Part shown: in pieces, positions 1 to 9,323 of the stretch
How the letters are laid out: every line of letters starts with the position of its first letter
Position numbering within the stretch: position 1 is the stretch's first letter
Assembly (NCBI RefSeq): GCF_014262665.1
Contig: NZ_CP046883.1
Span: 806,001 to 870,000 of the forward strand
DNA: 64,000 nucleotides
Direction of reading: 5' to 3'
From: Corynebacterium anserum
GTDB lineage: Bacteria > Actinomycetota > Actinomycetes > Mycobacteriales > Mycobacteriaceae
Position numbers and translations under genes: made by a program
Notes under the pieces: model-generated
Seen by the model: only the letters and a program-made list of their open reading frames with translations
What the model was told of the DNA's origin: nothing
The model's database searches: none

Positions 1-205
1 CGAGGAGGTGAAACGTTCCATCAATCTGACCGTTTGTCACGGCGATCGCTGCAATTTCGATGATTCGTTCTTTTTCGGGATTAAGCCCAGTGGTCTCTAC
101 GTCGACGACCACAGAAAGCCCGCTCTTGTGGAGCGTGTCGCGGGGGTTGCTTTTACGGAATTTCTCACCGGAGAAGTGTTTCACGGAGCTCATTCTATCT
201 GCCAT
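1..205 (-). CDS. DEDDh (DnaQ-like) 3'-5' exonuclease, N-terminal part, truncated by window edge
   Basis: Reading the minus strand from ATG at 205 (alternative in-frame ATG at 193) gives an open frame to the window edge. Its product contains VVVDVETTGLNPEKERIIEI, the ExoI motif (DxET) of DEDDh exonucleases such as DnaQ epsilon; the Asp and Glu of that motif bind catalytic metal. Only about 68 residues are visible, so the other Exo motifs cannot be checked. From memory, M. tuberculosis has a DnaQ plus GIY-YIG fusion (Rv2191) next to its NlpC/P60 gene, so this may be that family rather than the replicative epsilon subunit. It is divergent from the NlpC/P60 gene. Confidence 0.8.
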   Translation of the reverse strand, partial: MADRMSSVKHFSGEKFRKSNPRDTLHKSGLSVVVDVETTGLNPEKERIIEIAAIAVTNGQIDGTFHLL

Positions 206-481
206 TGGGGCTGGGGTGGTTTGTGCGAGGTGACGTTACATTATGTCGGAAAAATGGTTTTGATTAGCGAGTGCTTTGTGCTTGATCTGAATATTTGACG
301 CGCTGACGTGAGAACTACTTGGGGAGGCGTTAGTTTTCGCTGTGAGGGGGGGAGATGCTCGCCGGAAGTAAGGATGAGATTACGAGTGTCTGTGTTCCAC
401 GGGGGCGAAACCGTAACATTTACGAACTATCGCATGTTATCGGTGTGACTGAAGGGAGCAGTGTGATATTCAGGCCTAGAA

Positions 482-497
482 TGTGATGAAGGTCACA
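482..497. promoter_or_regulatory. GlxR (CRP-family) operator candidate
   Basis: The sequence TGTGATGAAGGTCACA matches the consensus TGTGA-N6-TCACA with perfect half sites, as bound by GlxR, the cAMP-responsive CRP-type regulator of corynebacteria. It lies about 190 bp upstream of the promoter assigned to the NlpC/P60 gene and about 280 bp upstream of the divergent exonuclease start, so the target gene is uncertain. GlxR control of cell-wall hydrolase genes is known in C. glutamicum; applying it here is inference. Confidence 0.65.
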
Positions 498-687
498 TTC
501 GCTAAGTTGGTGGGTTTAATGAAAGGAAACCTTGAGTCATTAAGTACCGGTATCTTCTTTCAAAGAACCAGCTTAAAGCGCTTTTTTTACATTTTGGAGT
601 AGGGGCCGATTGGCCTTGATGAAAAAAAGATGAAGTAAATCTTCGCGGTTGCAACGTTGCCATTTTGATATTTTTTCTGCGTTCCGC

Positions 688-717
688 TGGACAGGATGCG
701 TAACCATTTCGTAATCT
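688..717 (+). promoter_or_regulatory. Candidate promoter of first NlpC/P60 gene
   Basis: TGGACA (688-693) and TAATCT (712-717) are separated by 18 bp, resembling a SigA-type -35/-10 pair. The start would fall near 724, giving a leader of about 115 nt. Confidence 0.45.
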
Positions 718-732
718 TTTCGAGACCTTACA

Positions 733-807
733 GAGAGGGCGCCTCGTCTAGTCCCTCTCAAGACACCGCGTCAGGGACAAGCCCTGGGAGCGAGAGGCAT
801 CCGCCTC
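733..807 (+). promoter_or_regulatory. Structured 5' leader (three hairpins) before NlpC/P60 gene
   Basis: Within the presumed leader I see GAGAGGG (733-739) pairing with CCCTCTC (753-759), CAGGG pairing with CCCTG around 773-786, and GAGGC-ATCC-GCCTC (794-807). Together they suggest a folded leader. Cyclic-di-AMP (ydaO) riboswitches precede some actinobacterial hydrolase genes, but I cannot find the conserved ydaO core here, so the class is unknown. Confidence 0.35.
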
Positions 808-839
808 GAACACACGGATCGAAAGGTATTTGACGAGAT

Positions 840-1466
840 ATGGGTAAGCACAACCTGCACAAGAGCTCCATCAAGCGCAACGCTGCCGTCGCTGCGGCTG
901 TTGGTGTTGGCGCAACCATCCTGAGCCCAGCCGCTGCCCAGGCTGCTCCGGTCGCTATCCCAAACACTAACTACTCTGTGGATGTTCCTTCGGGGCTCGC
1001 GGATCAGGTTAAGTCTTACATTGGAGAGAACGGCAATGTTGCTCCTTCCCAGGCTAAGGTTTCCCAGTCTGAGTCTTCTCCAGTTTCTCAGCTGACCAAG
1101 CCTGCTGCTCCAAAGTCTTCCAAGGGTCAACAGATCGCAGACTTCGCTTTATCTAAGATCGGTTCTCCATACGTGTGGGGAGCAGCTGGCCCTAACTCTT
1201 TCGATTGCTCCGGACTGACCTCTTGGGCACACTCTCAGGCCGGCATCTCCATTCCACGTACCTCGTCTGCTCAGGCTTCTTCAGGTACTCCAGTGTCCCT
1301 GAATAACTTGGAGCCAGGCGATGTAGTGTCCTACTACGGTGGCGCTTCTCACGTTGCTATCTACATCGGTGACGGCAAAGTTGTTCACGCTATCAACTCC
1401 GGTACTTCGGTAAAGGTTACCGACATGAACTACATGCCAATCCACAACGCGGTTCGTTTTCACTAA
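840..1466 (+). CDS. Secreted NlpC/P60 peptidoglycan hydrolase (short form)
   Basis: This is a predicted D,L-endopeptidase that cuts peptidoglycan stem peptides outside the membrane. The 208-residue product has a Sec-type signal peptide (basic start, hydrophobic stretch about 15-30, AQA-AP cleavage site near 36), a short Ser/Pro-rich linker, and a C-terminal NlpC/P60 domain from about residue 95. The catalytic Cys123 is in FDCSG, His171 is in SHVAIYIGDG and His183 supplies the third polar residue. The start is ATG at 840, with a weak GAAAGG about 15 nt upstream. A terminator separates it from the next, longer paralogue. M. tuberculosis Rv2190c and C. glutamicum cg2401/cg2402 are the likely relatives. 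Confidence 0.9.
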   Translation: MGKHNLHKSSIKRNAAVAAAVGVGATILSPAAAQAAPVAIPNTNYSVDVPSGLADQVKSYIGENGNVAPSQAKVSQSESSPVSQLTKPAAPKSSKGQQIADFALSKIGSPYVWGAAGPNSFDCSGLTSWAHSQAGISIPRTSSAQASSGTPVSLNNLEPGDVVSYYGGASHVAIYIGDGKVVHAINSGTSVKVTDMNYMPIHNAVRFH

Positions 1467-1513
1467 TTAGCTACAACAACCACTGTGGTTAACGTCTGTC
1501 ACAGCAGACACAG

Positions 1514-1561
1514 GAGACTAAACCACTGCCTAGTCGGCTGGGGTTTAGTCTCTTTGCTTTT
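1514..1561 (+). terminator. Rho-independent terminator after first NlpC/P60 gene
   Basis: GAGACTAAACC (1514-1524) pairs perfectly with GGTTTAGTCTC (1542-1552) across a 17-nt loop and is followed by TTTGCTTTT. It should end the first NlpC/P60 transcript, so the second gene probably has its own promoter. Confidence 0.85.
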
Positions 1562-1621
1562 CGCAAACGTGTGGCAAAATAGCTATTTGGCAATTACATC
1601 TCTCTCATCAAGAAGGTTCGA

Positions 1622-2797
1622 GTGTCCATCTCTTCACTTCGCTTCCGTCGCCCTCTCACGCATGCTCTCGGCGCCGGTCTTTTGAGCATCGCCGTCGGTG
1701 CTTCCGTCGTTCCCGTCACACACGCGGATCCTGCGCAGTCTTCCGAAGCATCTTCTGCTACAAATGCAGCTCCATCGGAGAAGGAGATTGAGGACCTCCT
1801 CAACGCTCCAATACCGCAGGACTTCGACGGACTTCTGTCTCATATGAAGCAGATTTCTCGAGTCGCGGGTGCGACCAACGAAGAGGTTGTGCAGATTTCA
1901 GAGGAATTGAAAAACGCTGACAAGGACGTGAAGGCTGCTCGCAACGCCCAAGAATCCTCAAAGCGTAAAGCGGCAGCAGCCCAGAAGAAGCTGGCAGCGT
2001 CTCGAGTGAATGTGGCTGATATTGCGCAGGCAAAGTACCGTGGCGCAACTATCGACCCAGTGTCGGCCGTAGCCGGTGCTTCCGGGCCACAAGCCGCCAT
2101 GGAGCGGAGCTCCTACATGAATAGTCTCCAGGACAAGAACATCCGCTACCTGGATACCTTGGATCAAGACCTGCAGGAAGCTGCTTCAGCTAACTCCGAC
2201 GCCAACATCTCTAAGTTCAAAGCGGATTACCGTGTGAATTATCTGACTGCCCGACAGACTGAGTTAGATGAGCGCACAACACAGTTGGACCGTCTCAGCG
2301 GCGAGATTATGCACATCGTGGACGGTTTCAGCCCCGCTGATCGTAAACGCTGGGTGGATAGCAATGGGCCGATCAACGTCGATGTCAAAGCCTTCTTAGC
2401 TGGACTCGAAAAGAAAGCCGATGGGGCTTCCACGGGCGACAATGATAAGGCCGGCAACTATGCAGGGGCAGTAGCAGCCGCGATGTCCAAGATCGGTGCT
2501 CCTTATGGGTGGGGTGCCGCAGGACCAGATGTATTCGATTGCTCTGGTTTGATGTATTGGGCTTATCAACAAATCGGCGTGAGCATACCGCGAACCTCCT
2601 CTGCCCAGATTGCCGGAGGTACCCCAGTGAGCCTGGATGCGCTCCAGCCGGGTGACATCATTGGTTACTATCCAGGCATCACCCACGTTGGTATGTACAT
2701 CGGTGATGGCAAAGTGGTTCACGCCGCCGATTACGGCATTCCAGTTCAGGTGGTGCCGTTGAATTCAATGCCGATTTCCGGCGCTGCTCGTTACTAA
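1622..2797 (+). CDS. Secreted NlpC/P60 hydrolase with coiled-coil N-terminal region (RipA-like)
   Basis: This is a predicted peptidoglycan D,L-endopeptidase of the RipA type, acting in cell separation. The start is GTG at 1622 with AAGAAGG 7 nt upstream. The product has 391 residues: a signal peptide (hydrophobic about 15-35, cleavage near THA-DP), a charged coiled-coil region at about 70-235 that probably masks or positions the enzyme, and an NlpC/P60 domain from about 280. The active site is Cys307 (FDCSG), His355 (THVGMYIGDG) and His367. The catalytic domain closely resembles that of the preceding gene, including IPRTSSAQ, so the two look like duplicates that differ in their N-terminal modules. 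Confidence 0.9.
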   Translation: MSISSLRFRRPLTHALGAGLLSIAVGASVVPVTHADPAQSSEASSATNAAPSEKEIEDLLNAPIPQDFDGLLSHMKQISRVAGATNEEVVQISEELKNADKDVKAARNAQESSKRKAAAAQKKLAASRVNVADIAQAKYRGATIDPVSAVAGASGPQAAMERSSYMNSLQDKNIRYLDTLDQDLQEAASANSDANISKFKADYRVNYLTARQTELDERTTQLDRLSGEIMHIVDGFSPADRKRWVDSNGPINVDVKAFLAGLEKKADGASTGDNDKAGNYAGAVAAAMSKIGAPYGWGAAGPDVFDCSGLMYWAYQQIGVSIPRTSSAQIAGGTPVSLDALQPGDIIGYYPGITHVGMYIGDGKVVHAADYGIPVQVVPLNSMPISGAARY

Positions 2798-2843
2798 TAC
2801 TAATATTTCCTGGGCATATAACGCGGGCGTAGAAGGGACAAGA

Positions 2844-2871
2844 GACGCGAGGGGCTCCTCGCGTCTTTTTT
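2844..2871 (+). terminator. Rho-independent terminator after second NlpC/P60 gene
   Basis: GACGCGAGG (2844-2852), loop GGCT and CCTCGCGTC (2857-2865) are followed by six T residues. The 9-bp stem is perfect. Confidence 0.93.
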
Positions 2872-2994
2872 GTGCGCCCCGCTTCCTTTTCCATTCGTCG
2901 CGTACTGCCTTGGGCCTTTCTGTACGCCAGCAACACGTCCTTGACACTCTGTTCGTGCGTGGTGGCCCACTCCCATTGACTAGGCTGATACTTT

Positions 2995-4203
2995 ATGGCT
3001 ATTCCCCGCGTTCTTGTGGTAACAAATGATTTTCCGCCGACTCTCGGCGGCATACAGACGTACATTAGGGACTATCTTTCGACTCTTTCTTCCACGGATG
3101 CTCACGTGGTTGTTTTTGCTTCCACTCAGGATGACCGCGCTGCAGCAGCCTTTGATTCAACCCTGAGCTATACGGTTGTTCGTTGGCCTCATAGGGTGAT
3201 GCTCCCTACGCCTGGGACGGCGCGGAAAATGCAGCAACTAATACGCAAATATCAGGTTGACACAGTGTGGTTTGCGGCGGCGGCCCCACTGGGCCTTATG
3301 GCTCAGGCTGCACGTGAAGCGGGGGCGCGCAGGATCATCGCTTCCACACACGGCCACGAGGTTGGCTGGTCAATGTTCCCGGTGACCCGTCAGATCCTGA
3401 GACGCATTGGTGCACACGTGGACTGTCTTACCTACGTGTCGCATTACGCACGCAACCGTATGGCGTCTGCTTTTGGTTCCGATGTGGCGTGGGAGCCGAT
3501 GCCCGGCGGGGTGGATACGGAGTTTTTTCATCCCGACCCGCAGATGCGAGATACGTTACGACAGCGTTATGGTTTAGCGGATAAGAAAGTCATCGTGGCT
3601 GTGTCTCGTGTGGTGCCTCGTAAGGGACAGGACAGTTTGATTGAGGCCATGCCTGGCGTGCTGGAACGCGTGCCGGAGGCACATTTGTTGATTGTGGGCC
3701 CGGGCTCCTACGCCGACAAACTCAAAGATCGTGCGAAGAAGCTTGGCATAGAGAACTCAGTAACGTTTACAGGTGCGGTGGATTTTGATGAACTCCCTGG
3801 GCACTATTGCGCCGGTGATGTCTTCGCTTTGCCAGTCCGTACGCAAGCAGGGGGGTTGAGTGTTGAGGGACTCGGCATTGTCTTTCTCGAAGCGCAGGCT
3901 TGTGGTGTGGCGACTGTCGCGGGGAATGGTGGTGGTGCTCCGGAAACTGTGATAGATGGAAATACTGGCGTCGTGGTTAGAGGAAGTGACAAGAAAGACC
4001 TGGCGAGAACGTTGGTCACCTTGCTCAACGACGCCACTTTGCGCGAACGGCTAGGCAAGCAGGGACGGGCACGGGTGAGCCGTGCCTGGACGTGGAATAG
4101 ACTGCGCGAACAATTGAAGGCAGTACTGGGCGGTGACGGCCGAGTTCCTCCGGCGGCCGCTTGGAACGTTACAGACCCCGTATCGGGCACCAAGAGCCAG
4201 TAA
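2995..4203 (+). CDS. pimB: GDP-mannose-dependent phosphatidylinositol mannosyltransferase PimB' (GT4)
   Basis: This GT-B glycosyltransferase is predicted to add the second mannose to phosphatidyl-myo-inositol monomannoside at the cytoplasmic membrane face, the base of lipomannan. The 402-residue protein has the N-terminal acceptor domain (PPTLGGIQTYIRDYL near the start) and a GT4 C-terminal domain with VSRVVPRKGQDSL and EGLGIVFLEAQACG, the Ex7E nucleotide-sugar motif. A -10-like TAGGCT (2981-2986) lies 8 nt before ATG 2995 with no ribosome-binding site between, suggesting a leaderless start. Neighbouring acyltransferase genes fit phosphatidylinositol-mannoside synthesis. Other GT4 roles are possible, but length and gene order support PimB'. 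Confidence 0.85.
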   Translation: MAIPRVLVVTNDFPPTLGGIQTYIRDYLSTLSSTDAHVVVFASTQDDRAAAAFDSTLSYTVVRWPHRVMLPTPGTARKMQQLIRKYQVDTVWFAAAAPLGLMAQAAREAGARRIIASTHGHEVGWSMFPVTRQILRRIGAHVDCLTYVSHYARNRMASAFGSDVAWEPMPGGVDTEFFHPDPQMRDTLRQRYGLADKKVIVAVSRVVPRKGQDSLIEAMPGVLERVPEAHLLIVGPGSYADKLKDRAKKLGIENSVTFTGAVDFDELPGHYCAGDVFALPVRTQAGGLSVEGLGIVFLEAQACGVATVAGNGGGAPETVIDGNTGVVVRGSDKKDLARTLVTLLNDATLRERLGKQGRARVSRAWTWNRLREQLKAVLGGDGRVPPAAAWNVTDPVSGTKSQ

Positions 4204-4276
4204 TTAGGGGACCTCGCACGCAAAGGGCTAACCTGTAGAGAGCTCTGTGACGAGGTAAAAGAGAAAGGTGCCGTGT

Positions 4277-5254
4277 ATGGCGACGCAGCCAGTGACGATC
4301 GGGGTGGACATTGGAGGAACAAACCTCCGTGCCGCCGTCATCGATCGTCAGGGCACCATGGTGGATACCGAGCAGCTGCCAACACCCAGTTCCGTAGGGG
4401 CGTTGGAAAAAGCCTTGACGATGGTAGTCGATACGCTGCGTCAGCGGCATCCACAGATCACGGCAGTGGGGTTGGCTGTCGCGGGATTCATCACCTCTGA
4501 CCAAACTACCGTCCGGTTTGCACCCCACCTGCCATGGCGGAACGCGGAAATTACTACCCGTTTATCGAAGCTATGGGATATACCGGTAGTTCTCGAACAC
4601 GATGCCAACTCCGCAGCATGGGGCGAATACATTCTCGGTGCAGCCCAAAACACACGAAACACCGTGCTCTTTGCCTTGGGAACCGGAATCGGTGGCGCTG
4701 TCATCATCGATGGGAAGATTTACCGTGGTGCCTACGGAGTGGCTCCTGAATTTGGTCATCTCACCGTCGTGCCCGGTGGCAGGGCATGCCCATGTGGAAA
4801 ACGGGGGTGCTTGGAGCGCTATTGCTCCGGTTCAGCGCTGCCCCTAACCGCCCAGGACTATATCGCGCTCGGTGCACACCCCGAGTCGAAATTCTCTCAG
4901 GAATTTGCGAATAAGCCGGAAGAGATTACGGGACGCGTAGTGGTCCGCATGGCTCGCGAAGGCGACCCACTGGCTTTAGCGGTGTTAAAGGATATGGCTA
5001 CCTGGTTGGGTAAGGGATTATCCCTGGTCCAAGACGTGTTTGACCCAGAACTCATTGTGTTGTCCGGTGGTGTTGCCCGCGATGCCGATCTTTTGATCGA
5101 CCGCGCAGAGGCTGTACTGCATCACTCGGTTGTAGGTGCTGGTCATCGACCGATCTCGCGCGTTGTTTCCGGGGAATTGGGTAGTGAGGCCGGTATGATC
5201 GGCGTGGCAATGCTTGCGCACGAGCGCGCTAATTCTGACGTAGAGGACAAGTAG
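4277..5254 (+). CDS. glk: ROK-family glucokinase
   Basis: This enzyme phosphorylates glucose to glucose 6-phosphate in the cytoplasm. The 325-residue protein begins with the phosphate-binding loop GVDIGGTNLRAAV (9-21), has the catalytic Asp in LEHDANSAAWGE (Asp109), GTGIGG at 135-140, and the ROK zinc site formed by His161 and CPCGKRGC (Cys171, Cys173, Cys178). I prefer ATG 4277 because GAAAGGTG sits 7 nt upstream; a GTG at 4268 is in frame but overlaps that site. It precedes plsC by 16 bp. The phosphoryl donor (ATP or polyphosphate) cannot be read from the sequence. Confidence 0.88.
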   Translation: MATQPVTIGVDIGGTNLRAAVIDRQGTMVDTEQLPTPSSVGALEKALTMVVDTLRQRHPQITAVGLAVAGFITSDQTTVRFAPHLPWRNAEITTRLSKLWDIPVVLEHDANSAAWGEYILGAAQNTRNTVLFALGTGIGGAVIIDGKIYRGAYGVAPEFGHLTVVPGGRACPCGKRGCLERYCSGSALPLTAQDYIALGAHPESKFSQEFANKPEEITGRVVVRMAREGDPLALAVLKDMATWLGKGLSLVQDVFDPELIVLSGGVARDADLLIDRAEAVLHHSVVGAGHRPISRVVSGELGSEAGMIGVAMLAHERANSDVEDK

Positions 5255-5270
5255 AAGGAGACCTGTCATC

Positions 5271-6002
5271 GTGCAGCACAATACCTACTGGTGGTTGAAG
5301 CACGTGTTTTTTGGACCTTTTCTATGGGTCTACAACCGCCCTTTCACCAGAGGACTGGACAAGATTCCAGATACGGGTGCGGCGATTTTGGCCTCCAACC
5401 ACCTCGCCGTCATGGATAGCTTCTACTTGCCCTTGGTCGCTGAGCGTCAGCTGACGTTTCTCGCTAAAAAGGAGTATTTCACCGGCACCGGAATCATAGG
5501 CGCCGTGCAGCGGTGGTTTTTTACAGCGGTGAACCAGGTACCGATCGATCGCGCCGACAAGGAATCTCAAGAGGCGGCAATGGCAACGGGGATTGACGTG
5601 TTGAACCGCGGTGAGATTTTAGGCATGTATCCGGAGGGAACCCGCAGCCCGGATGGACGTCTCTACCGAGGAAAGACAGGACTGGCTCGAGTGGCTTTGG
5701 CCACCGGCGTAAAAGTTTACCCAGTAGCCATGATAGACACGGAGAAAGTTAATCCAATTGGCAGCTGGATACCACGCCCACGGCGTTGCGGTGTCTACGT
5801 TGGTGATCCCATCGACCCAGCTGACTTTCGCGATGCGGGAGACGAGTATGAGCAGGCCCGAGCGCTCACCGATGCAATTATGGAAGCACTCCAGGAGTTA
5901 TCTGGCCAGGAGTATGTCAAGGATTTCTATGCGGCTGACGTGAAGAAGTCTCTAGAAGCAGGTCTCGGATACCCTCAGGGATCCGAGCCGGCTGCCTATT
6001 AG
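5271..6002 (+). CDS. 1-acyl-sn-glycerol-3-phosphate acyltransferase (PlsC family)
   Basis: This membrane-associated acyltransferase probably converts lysophosphatidate to phosphatidate or acylates a related lysolipid. The 243-residue protein has the NHxxxxD catalytic motif (NHLAVMD, His44 and Asp49), block II around FTAVNQVPIDR, and the substrate-binding PEGTRS block at 121-126. The start is GTG 5271 with GAAGGAG upstream. It is followed one nucleotide later by another acyltransferase, so the two are probably co-transcribed. From memory, M. tuberculosis Rv2182c holds the same position. The acyl acceptor is not evident. Confidence 0.88.
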   Translation: MQHNTYWWLKHVFFGPFLWVYNRPFTRGLDKIPDTGAAILASNHLAVMDSFYLPLVAERQLTFLAKKEYFTGTGIIGAVQRWFFTAVNQVPIDRADKESQEAAMATGIDVLNRGEILGMYPEGTRSPDGRLYRGKTGLARVALATGVKVYPVAMIDTEKVNPIGSWIPRPRRCGVYVGDPIDPADFRDAGDEYEQARALTDAIMEALQELSGQEYVKDFYAADVKKSLEAGLGYPQGSEPAAY

Positions 6003-6003
6003 A

Positions 6004-7086
6004 ATGCCGGCCGTCACGGTGTCTAGACAGCGCGTTGATTGGGCAGATAGTGCCAAGGGGCTCTCCATAATCGGAGTGTGCTTGATGCATGTGGTCACAG
6101 GCGTAGATGGTGGGACATTGACCGCTTGGGGCCACTTTTCCACATTGTTGGATCCGCTGCGCATGCCACTATTTTTTCTTGTGTCTGGGCTGTTTTCCCA
6201 TAGAGTGATCACGCGAGACCTGACGGATCTGTGGTACCGCCGTTTATGGTTTCTCCTTGTCCCATACCTGATTTACACACCGGTTCAAGCGGCGATCAGG
6301 TTGGACTTTATGGAGGAACTGACGGCAAGCAATCTGATTAAGGCGATCATCGTTGGGGATCCCGGATTATGGTTCCTCTATACGCTGATGTTGTACAACA
6401 TCGCTGCGGTGCTCTTGCGCCATCAACCCCCGTGGTTGGCGCTCCTTATATCAACCGTGCCTCTGTTCGTAGGTTGCATGTCCGGTGCGGTGATGGAGCA
6501 GGGATACCGTCAAGCGATGATGTATGCACCGATCTTCTTTGCGGGACTACATTACCGACAGGTGATCTTCACGGTGGCTGCTAAGGCATCCCATGTGAAG
6601 GTGGTAGTGAGTGCTTTTGTGGTTTTTGCCTTGTGGGAGCTCATCTACCGGGGACTGGAGTTCTACTACTTCCAGGGTTGGGATGAGAAAATTGCAGGTG
6701 AAACTTCCATTCTAGCTTTGGTGCGAACCTTTACCGCGGTGCCGTTAGGCATCATCATTGCCGTGTGGATTTCGCACACGCCCGTGCTTTCTACTTTTGT
6801 GAATTTCGTGGGCAGAAACACCCTACCCATTTATGTGTCGCACCATGCTGCGCTGACATTTACTAACACCGTGATTGTGCCGTGGATGGCAGAGCAAACA
6901 CCGGGGATGGCAGAGGCGCTGGCCAGCCCACACGTCAGTATTCTCCTGGGACTAGCTACCTGTGTGGTGTCTGGTGCTGTGTTCTATTTCGTGGGAAAAA
7001 CACCGATTCTCAAGTGGACTCTCTTTCCACCGGCGCTTCCGCGGCGCCGTACCCATAGCGCGTCCATGGTGAAGATACAGGGATAG
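6004..7086 (+). CDS. Integral-membrane acyltransferase (Acyl_transf_3 / OafA-like)
   Basis: This is a multi-pass membrane protein of the acyltransferase-3 family, which moves acetyl or other acyl groups onto extracytoplasmic sugars or lipids. The 360-residue protein shows about ten hydrophobic segments and the family opening RVDWADSAKGLSIIGVCLMH, whose conserved Arg/Asp and His fit the active-site pattern; PLFFLVSGLFS follows. The start ATG lies one base after the plsC stop, so translation is probably coupled. In this envelope neighbourhood the acceptor could be a mannolipid, mycolate or arabinogalactan, but nothing identifies it. Confidence 0.8.
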   Translation: MPAVTVSRQRVDWADSAKGLSIIGVCLMHVVTGVDGGTLTAWGHFSTLLDPLRMPLFFLVSGLFSHRVITRDLTDLWYRRLWFLLVPYLIYTPVQAAIRLDFMEELTASNLIKAIIVGDPGLWFLYTLMLYNIAAVLLRHQPPWLALLISTVPLFVGCMSGAVMEQGYRQAMMYAPIFFAGLHYRQVIFTVAAKASHVKVVVSAFVVFALWELIYRGLEFYYFQGWDEKIAGETSILALVRTFTAVPLGIIIAVWISHTPVLSTFVNFVGRNTLPIYVSHHAALTFTNTVIVPWMAEQTPGMAEALASPHVSILLGLATCVVSGAVFYFVGKTPILKWTLFPPALPRRRTHSASMVKIQG

Positions 7087-7096
7087 AGTAGAGCGC

Positions 7097-7615
7097 GTGC
7101 GTTATTTCTATGACACGGAGTTCATCGAGGACGGCCGAACTATCGATCTTGTCTCCATCGGCGTGGTGGCAGAGGATGGGCGTGAGTTTTACGCAGTGTC
7201 CACTGAGTTCGACGCCACTAAGGCAGGATCTTGGGTGCGCCGCAATGTGCTCAATCAGCTACCACCGAAGTCAGATGCAGCGTGGATGGACCGTGATACG
7301 TTGCGCCGCAAGCTTTATGAGTTCTTACTTCCAGACCATGTGCCGGGCACGCGCCTGGCTTATGCTGAACGGCCGGAGTTGTGGGCGTGGGTTGGCGCCT
7401 ATGACCATGTCGCTTTAGCTCAACTTTGGGGGGATATGACGGGCCTGCCACGTGAACTGCCGCGTTTTACTCGTGAACTGAAGCAACTCTGGGAGATGGC
7501 AGGATGTCCGCGTTTGCCGGAGTCTCCGAATAACGCCCATGATGCACTCGCCGATGCCCGTTTTAATGTTGTGAAGTATCAGCTGTCCATGGAAGCGCTG
7601 CGTAGCGCACATTAA
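7097..7615 (+). CDS. RNase AS-like 3'-5' exoribonuclease (DEDDh)
   Basis: This is a small DEDDh exonuclease related to M. tuberculosis Rv2179c (RNase AS), which trims adenylate-rich RNA 3' ends. The 172-residue protein starts RYFYDTEFIEDG, giving Asp6 and Glu8; Asp103 is in GAYDHVAL, and His148 with Asp153 lies in AHDALADAR. All five metal and catalytic residues appear present. The start is GTG 7097, ten bases after the membrane acyltransferase stop, so it probably ends that operon. The family and its position one gene before the DAHP synthase gene both match Rv2179c-Rv2178c. Confidence 0.87.
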   Translation: MRYFYDTEFIEDGRTIDLVSIGVVAEDGREFYAVSTEFDATKAGSWVRRNVLNQLPPKSDAAWMDRDTLRRKLYEFLLPDHVPGTRLAYAERPELWAWVGAYDHVALAQLWGDMTGLPRELPRFTRELKQLWEMAGCPRLPESPNNAHDALADARFNVVKYQLSMEALRSAH

Positions 7616-7840
7616 TGCGGCGTACAAGAGAGAGGCATTAACGCGGATGTTGACGCACACACTCACAATAGAGTGGAGATAGCTGGTTTCGGGCAACAAT
7701 GGCGTCGGGTGTTGATAGAAACACGCTAAGAACGACTAGCAGCCAGTAGGAGGAAAAACGGCGCTTGCGACACCCTAAAAGGGGTCAAAAAGGCAACGTA
7801 GAGCCCAAAAACGCTCTCACGTTGGGGGTGCGTGAGGTAA

Positions 7841-9247
<1,407 letters not shown>

Positions 9248-9292
9248 TTTCCCCTTCGAGCGATCTGGGGCGGTGCGTTAAGTCACAACGTC

Positions 9293-9323
9293 CTAGATCG
9301 CTTCATGCTCAGAAGCGATCTAG
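9293..9323. terminator. Hairpin between convergent aroG and pknL
   Basis: CTAGATCGCTTC (9293-9304) and GAAGCGATCTAG (9312-9323) form a perfect 12-bp stem with a 7-nt loop. The right arm contains the pknL stop codon. There is no T-run on either side, so it may be a bidirectional end-of-transcript hairpin rather than a classical terminator. Confidence 0.5.

Larger units (their letters stand above)
206..839. other. 634-bp divergent intergenic region with regulatory signals
   Basis: There is no convincing gene here. The region separates the divergent exonuclease and NlpC/P60 genes. It holds a perfect CRP/GlxR-type palindrome (482-497), a promoter-like pair (688-717) and three short hairpins in the presumed 5' leader (733-807), each listed separately. 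The part around 500-680 is AT-rich with no clear pattern. Confidence 0.6.

Noticed and set aside
8..298. Open frame on the plus strand at the left edge
   Set aside because: It overlaps the truncated exonuclease gene on the other strand, whose DxET motif is clear; the plus-strand product resembles no family.
725..839. Cyclic-di-AMP (ydaO) riboswitch before the NlpC/P60 gene
   Set aside because: The genomic context fits but the conserved core segments of the ydaO motif were not found, only three generic hairpins.
7699..7749. Short open frame (16 codons) in the aroG leader as an attenuation peptide
   Set aside because: It has no aromatic codons, and no terminator/antiterminator arrangement is evident.
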